A DNA stretch of 64,000 bases from Cyclobacteriaceae bacterium YHN15 (GTDB taxonomy: Bacteria; Bacteroidota; Bacteroidia; Cytophagales; Cyclobacteriaceae). Position numbers and translations under genes: made by a program. Below the pieces are notes generated by a model. That model saw only the letters and a program-made list of their open reading frames with translations. It ran no database searches and had not been told where the DNA came from. Shown piece by piece: positions 60,960 through 64,000 of the stretch. Numbering within the stretch: the stretch's first letter is position 1; each line of letters opens with the position of its first letter. The stretch is from contig RKQB01000004.1 of assembly GCA_003797895.1 (NCBI GenBank), positions 402,134-466,133 on the forward strand, read 5' to 3'.

Positions 60960-61095
60960 TACACGTAACCAGTCCTGTAGGGACGACCTATCGGTAGCCC
61001 GGGGTTTTAACCTCGGGTTGATGGTGCCCACCACGGTTCCAGAGCCGGCGCAGTAAGTGTCATCGGAGCATAGACCCAATCGCCGGCTGACGGTG
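60960..61095 (+). repeat. Family A palindromic repeat
   Basis: CACGTAACCAGTCCTGTAGG start, hairpin GTCCTGTAGGGAC (a paired change from GCCCTGTAGGGGC), CCCGGGGTTTTAACCTCGGG and GAGCCGGCGCAGTAAGTGTC..CGCCGGCTGA. One arm of the last stem is altered (CGCCGGCTGA), so this is an older copy. Confidence 0.85.
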
Positions 61096-61132
61096 TTATC
61101 CGAGGTTTTTAAAAAATTTGGAAGAAAAAATT

Positions 61133-61140
61133 TAACTTTG
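61133..61140 (+). promoter_or_regulatory. Possible -7 promoter box (TAACTTTG) upstream of the 61167 gene
   Basis: TAACTTTG fits TAnnTTTG and lies 26 bp before the ATG. A TTTG at 61117 is too close for a standard -33 box, so support is partial. Confidence 0.55.
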
Positions 61141-61166
61141 TAATTTGAATCTAAAAGTATCGAGAC

Positions 61167-61631
61167 ATGAACGCAATCAATGAGATTTTAGCACCAGCAA
61201 ATTGGGAACTGACCGCTCCCAAAGAAAAGCTGTTTTCAAGCGACCATGTGATTGATGCTTACTTAAAAGGGAAAAATCACGGCCTGGAGCAACAGCAAAG
61301 GCTTATTCTTGAAAAACTTATCAGTAATATAAACAAAGCTGGAAAAGACACTTCAGCGATATTGTCTTTTTTAAAAAAGAAAAAGTTAAACCCCATTGCT
61401 GCCTACTTAAGGATAAATTCCTGGGATGATTTTTCAATCTTGATTATCCTTCCCCAGGATGAGTTTTTGGACAAACGAATGTTACGTGTCTATGATTTCA
61501 TTTCTGACTTAGAAAGTAGAGTTGGGGATGATATGTATAATATCCAAGTAACGGTATGCGATACTGAGGATAAAATAGATGAAAACTATGTGAGGTCTGA
61601 CGGTTTTGCTTTTAAACATAAAGTAAGTTGA
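61167..61631 (+). CDS. Uncharacterised protein, partner of a HEPN-like protein
   Basis: 154 aa, soluble and cytoplasmic. I do not recognise the family. The first third is helical and charged (GKNHGLEQQQRLILEKLISN); the second half (NPIAAYLRINSWDDFSILII, QVTVCDTEDKIDENYVRSDG) has alternating beta and alpha segments and two acidic patches. It vaguely recalls minimal nucleotidyltransferase-like folds, but no GS-x-DxD motif is present. It overlaps the following HEPN-like gene by one base (TGATG), so the two are co-translated. That order resembles toxin-antitoxin pairs; this is inference. Confidence 0.7.
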   Translation: MNAINEILAPANWELTAPKEKLFSSDHVIDAYLKGKNHGLEQQQRLILEKLISNINKAGKDTSAILSFLKKKKLNPIAAYLRINSWDDFSILIILPQDEFLDKRMLRVYDFISDLESRVGDDMYNIQVTVCDTEDKIDENYVRSDGFAFKHKVS

Positions 61632-62020
61632 TGAGGAAAAAACATGCAATTCACAACGAAGAAGCTTGCGATTATCTTTTAGCAAGCAATAAGTTTAATG
61701 ATTGGGTTGTAACTACCGCATTTTATTCAGCATTACATTTTGTTCAGCATGAGATTTTTCCCATTAGTGAAATTGGAGAGACATTCAGTGACTTGAATTC
61801 GTATTATGCCAAAGTTCTTAAAAAAAAGAATAAAGGTCTTTCAAAACATAGTGCGACAATTCAATTGGTTAATTCAAAATTACCAAAATGCTCTTCTTAT
61901 TACAGGTGGCTTTACGATGCGTGTATGAATTCAAGATATACCAACTACAGTGTTTCTAATAAAAAAGCCAAGCTTGCAAGGGACTACTTAAGAGTTCTTA
62001 GAAATCATTTGACAAAATAA
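61631..62020 (+). CDS. HEPN-like domain protein
   Basis: About 129 aa from ATG 61631 (the TTG at 61628 is less likely). The HEPN-like pattern is FNDWVVTTAFYSALHFVQHE in the first helices and YYRWLYDACMNSRYTNYSVS in the last (Arg-Tyr conserved), typical of the group of small HEPN proteins that pair with nucleotidyltransferases or other partners. The catalytic Rx4-6H motif of HEPN RNases is not visible, so it may act by binding rather than cleaving RNA. Tightly coupled to the gene at 61167. Function unknown. Confidence 0.75.
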   Translation: MRKKHAIHNEEACDYLLASNKFNDWVVTTAFYSALHFVQHEIFPISEIGETFSDLNSYYAKVLKKKNKGLSKHSATIQLVNSKLPKCSSYYRWLYDACMNSRYTNYSVSNKKAKLARDYLRVLRNHLTK

Positions 62021-62173
62021 GAGCAACTGATCTTTTAACACTTTTGGATATTACGGTTTGATTTGTGCCACTCGTTTTGGTTCAAACTGTGCCAGTTCAT
62101 AGGTAATGTAAAATTTAGAATGAAGAATTAGGAATGAAAATGAGAGCTCTTGGTGAGATTGGGAGATTGTGCT

Positions 62174-62262
62174 TATTAAGTCATTGCTATGACCAATTAT
62201 CATAATATTTAGTCACTATATTGACCGAATCTCAAAAAATCCACTCGGCGGATTTTTTTGTT
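62174..62262 (+). promoter_or_regulatory. Operator-like tandem palindromes plus terminator, copy 2
   Basis: GTCA-TTGCTA-TGAC (62180) and GTCA-CTATAT-TGAC (62212), again 32 bp apart, then hairpin ATCCACTCGGCGGAT with one mismatch and seven T. Same orientation as copy 1. It follows the HEPN pair by about 150 bp, in a 426-bp gap that also holds a GGAATGAAAATGAG family B fragment and a CTTCATCCTCGTTCCTCGGA-type repeat. Confidence 0.8.
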
Positions 62263-62446
62263 TATTGGGGATTCATGGGTATAATTAGGAGGGATTTTAA
62301 ATTGATTTCTCCTCCTATGTCGAAATGAAAACTGTTCGAGAACGTCAAGAAGGAAGAGTCTCATCAATAAAGGAGATCCTTCATCCTCGTTCCTCGGATT
62401 CAGGATGACGTCCAAAAAGATATTATTTCCTTGCTGAAATTCAAAC

Positions 62447-63640
62447 ATGAAAAAAATACTCTTTATCACCTGGGATTCGGATACCAGCAATTACCTGGAA
62501 AACCTGTTTCTGCCCATTTTTAAGGGTTTGCAGGAAAGGTATGGGATACAGGTCCATGTCATGCAGTTTTCCTGGGCAGGGGCAGAGGAGGTAGGCAGAA
62601 TTGACAGGATTGCAAAGGGAATGGATATCCCTTATGTACAATACCCCATTCACCGCAGACCCCATGCGGTACTGGGAACGCTTTGGACGGTGTACCAGGG
62701 TGTTTACCATATCCGCCAATATGTGCAGGAACATGGTATCCACACGGTCATGCCCCGCTCCACCATGCCAGCCATGATGGTGAACAGGTTGCTGAATTTT
62801 TTGAAGAAAAACAAGGTGGAAGTGGTCTTTGATGCAGATGGCCTGCCCCTGCAGGAGCGTTTGGATTATACGGGTTTGAAGGCCGATAGCCGACAGTACA
62901 AGATCCTCAAAAAAGAAGAAAGCAAATTGCTCAAGCGGGCAGACAAAGTATTGGTCAGGACAAAAAAGGCGAAAGAAATCCATTTGGCTTTGATCGGTCA
63001 AGCCCATGCAGGTAAGTTTCATATCGTCAGCAATGGACGGGATGCGGCGTTTTTTAAGCCAGATCCAGTGGCAAGGAGGGTAATCAGGGAGAAGTTGGGG
63101 GTGCAGGAGGAGGAAACCTTATTTGTGTATTCCGGTTCTTTGGGGCCGCAGTATGTGTTTTCTGATATGCTGTTGCTGTTTCATCGCTATTATTTGGAAC
63201 ATGGGAAGGCGAAGTTTTTGGTTTTGAGCCGTGGAGCGGGGGAGTTGGCATCCATGATCCAAGGGAACCTGGAGGCTTTGGTGATCCCATTGGCGGTGGA
63301 TTTTCAGGAGATTCCGAGGTATTTGTCTGCGGCAGATGTGGCATTTAATTTCAGGTTGCCCGCACCTTCCCTGGCGGGAATAGCGCCGATCAAGTTGGGG
63401 GAATACCTGATGATGGGTATACCCACGATCACCTCTAGGGGTATTGGGGATACGGAGGAACCTGTGGCCGATAAAGATTTTTGTTGCCTGGTGGATTTGA
63501 AAGACCCGGATTATCCAGTTAAAGCTATTGACTGGATCAGGGAGGTGGTGCCGGGTTTGGACAGAGAGCAGATCCGGTCCTTTGGGCTGGATCTGTTTGG
63601 GTTGGAGAGGAGTGTGGAGGGGTATGGGAGGGTATGGTGA
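62447..63640 (+). CDS. Glycosyltransferase (GT4-like)
   Basis: 397 aa, GT-B fold: KKILFITWDSDTSNYLENLF at the start, HTVMPRSTMPAMMVNRLLNF, VEVVFDADGLPLQERLDYTG in the acceptor domain, then LFVYSGSLGPQYVFSDMLLL, FLVLSRGAGELASMIQG and GIAPIKLGEYLMMGIPTITS in the donor domain (acidic residue in KLGEYL in place of the E-x7-E motif). It lies outside the main polysaccharide cluster, beyond the toxin-antitoxin island, and may belong to it historically. C-terminal GYGRVW runs into a family B array. Confidence 0.85.
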   Translation: MKKILFITWDSDTSNYLENLFLPIFKGLQERYGIQVHVMQFSWAGAEEVGRIDRIAKGMDIPYVQYPIHRRPHAVLGTLWTVYQGVYHIRQYVQEHGIHTVMPRSTMPAMMVNRLLNFLKKNKVEVVFDADGLPLQERLDYTGLKADSRQYKILKKEESKLLKRADKVLVRTKKAKEIHLALIGQAHAGKFHIVSNGRDAAFFKPDPVARRVIREKLGVQEEETLFVYSGSLGPQYVFSDMLLLFHRYYLEHGKAKFLVLSRGAGELASMIQGNLEALVIPLAVDFQEIPRYLSAADVAFNFRLPAPSLAGIAPIKLGEYLMMGIPTITSRGIGDTEEPVADKDFCCLVDLKDPDYPVKAIDWIREVVPGLDREQIRSFGLDLFGLERSVEGYGRVW

Positions 63641-63725
63641 AGAGTGGAGAGTGGAGAGTGGAGAGTGAAAAGTGATGAGTGGAGAATTTAGAATGAAGAA
63701 TTAAAAATGAGGAATGTTGGAGCTA
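63641..63725 (+). repeat. Family B array after the last glycosyltransferase
   Basis: GAGTGGAGAGTGGAGAGTGG units starting 3 bp after the stop, then AGAATTTAGAATGAAGAATT and AATGTTGGAGCTAGG. The following stretch to 63900 is low-complexity (GAGAGACTGAGGGACGGAGA) with no gene visible. Confidence 0.85.
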
Positions 63726-63900
63726 GGAAATGACTGAGAGACTGAGGGACGGAGAGACGGAGAGAAGGGGTGAATGGTTTAAGAGTTTAAGGCTTAATGT
63801 TTTAGCGACGGGCTAGGCTTTAGTGTAGGAATAAGAGACTTAAGGACAAAAAGACGGAGGGATGAAAGAAAAAATTTCAGGGGTTAAGGGGGAGTGTTCA

Positions 63901-64000
63901 TTAAACTGTGTCATTTCCTTCAAATCGTTCATCAAAGTAAGCAATCAGGTCCTTTCGTATGGAAGGCCAAGCGAATATTGAACCGTTCCATTTTGTTTGT
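63901..64000 (-). CDS. Partial: C-terminus of a probable IS256-type transposase (cut by window edge)
   Basis: The minus strand is open from the window end to a stop at 63901-63903 and reads KWNGSIFAWPSIRKDLIAYF then DERFEGNDTV. The KW-x3-I-x2-W-x10-F-x2-R spacing matches the C-terminal motif of IS256-family transposases (KW...I..W...L...F..R). Only about 32 codons are visible, so the call rests on this short motif. Confidence 0.5.
   Translation of the reverse strand, partial: QTKWNGSIFAWPSIRKDLIAYFDERFEGNDTV

Noticed and set aside
1..64000. tRNA, rRNA, riboswitch or prophage genes
   Set aside because: I saw no tRNA-like cloverleaf ends, rRNA segments, riboswitch cores, or phage structural or integrase genes. 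Hairpins found belong to repeat families.

Overview
The window looks like a chromosomal segment of a Bacteroidota bacterium, probably a Cyclobacteriaceae-type marine or freshwater organism (Algoriphagus or Belliella relatives). This rests on the gene families, on the rarity of Shine-Dalgarno sequences, on several TAnnTTTG-type -7 promoter boxes (the Bacteroidota sigma-A consensus) and on very abundant palindromic intergenic repeats. The genus is an inference. I see no rRNA, tRNA, CRISPR array or prophage.

Layout. (1) 1-8.7 kb: a complete RND efflux operon (lipoprotein adaptor, HAE1-type pump, TolC-like outer-membrane factor), then a two-domain M16 zinc protease with a clear terminator. (2) 8.7-18.7 kb: housekeeping genes: an RhlE-type DEAD-box helicase, an alpha/beta hydrolase, a GIY-YIG nuclease, divergent menB and menE of menaquinone synthesis, a DUF2141 protein, a second DEAD-box helicase and an ATP-grasp enzyme. 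(3) 18.7-25.5 kb: a repeat-dominated stretch with a 317-bp tandem array. It holds only four genes: a four-helix-bundle protein, a winged-helix regulator, an orphan nucleotidyltransferase and a membrane protein. (4) 25.6-57.8 kb: a large surface-polysaccharide locus, almost all on the + strand with short gaps or overlaps. It holds nucleotide-sugar enzymes (FdtA/QdtA-like cupin, VioA-like aminotransferase, VioB/NeuD-like acyltransferases), two SGNH-like proteins and an MBOAT acyltransferase, a Wzm/Wzt ABC exporter, about eleven glycosyltransferases, several methyltransferases, polytopic membrane proteins and a late sugar-modification module. Its centre (about 33-46 kb) is visibly more AT-rich than the flanks and carries duplicated and decaying genes (remnants of an MBOAT, an ABC transporter and a DegT aminotransferase), which suggests acquisition by transfer and cassette shuffling. 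(5) 58.5-62.3 kb: a small toxin-antitoxin island (MbcA/ParS/Xre-RES, DUF6364-PIN, and an uncharacterised gene plus HEPN-like pair) lying between two copies of an operator-plus-terminator repeat. (6) 62.4-64 kb: another glycosyltransferase and, at the edge, the C-terminus of a probable IS256-type transposase.

How it works together. The polysaccharide genes would make dTDP-linked amino sugars, assemble and decorate a lipid-linked glycan with O-acyl and methyl groups, and export it through Wzm/Wzt. The Wzt C-terminal extension suggests recognition of the glycan end. The nucleotidyl-sugar precursor genes (rmlA/rmlB-type) are not in the window.

The most unusual layer is the repeats. At least three families recur: A, modular hairpins whose stems show compensatory base changes; B, G-rich GAGTGAGGAGTGGA-like arrays; C, a ~180-bp three-hairpin element. 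Repeats of this kind also lie in frame inside two glycosyltransferase genes. Two unrelated small nuclease genes (GIY-YIG and DUF559) each sit between direct copies of a different repeat. These are the best candidates here for something undescribed.
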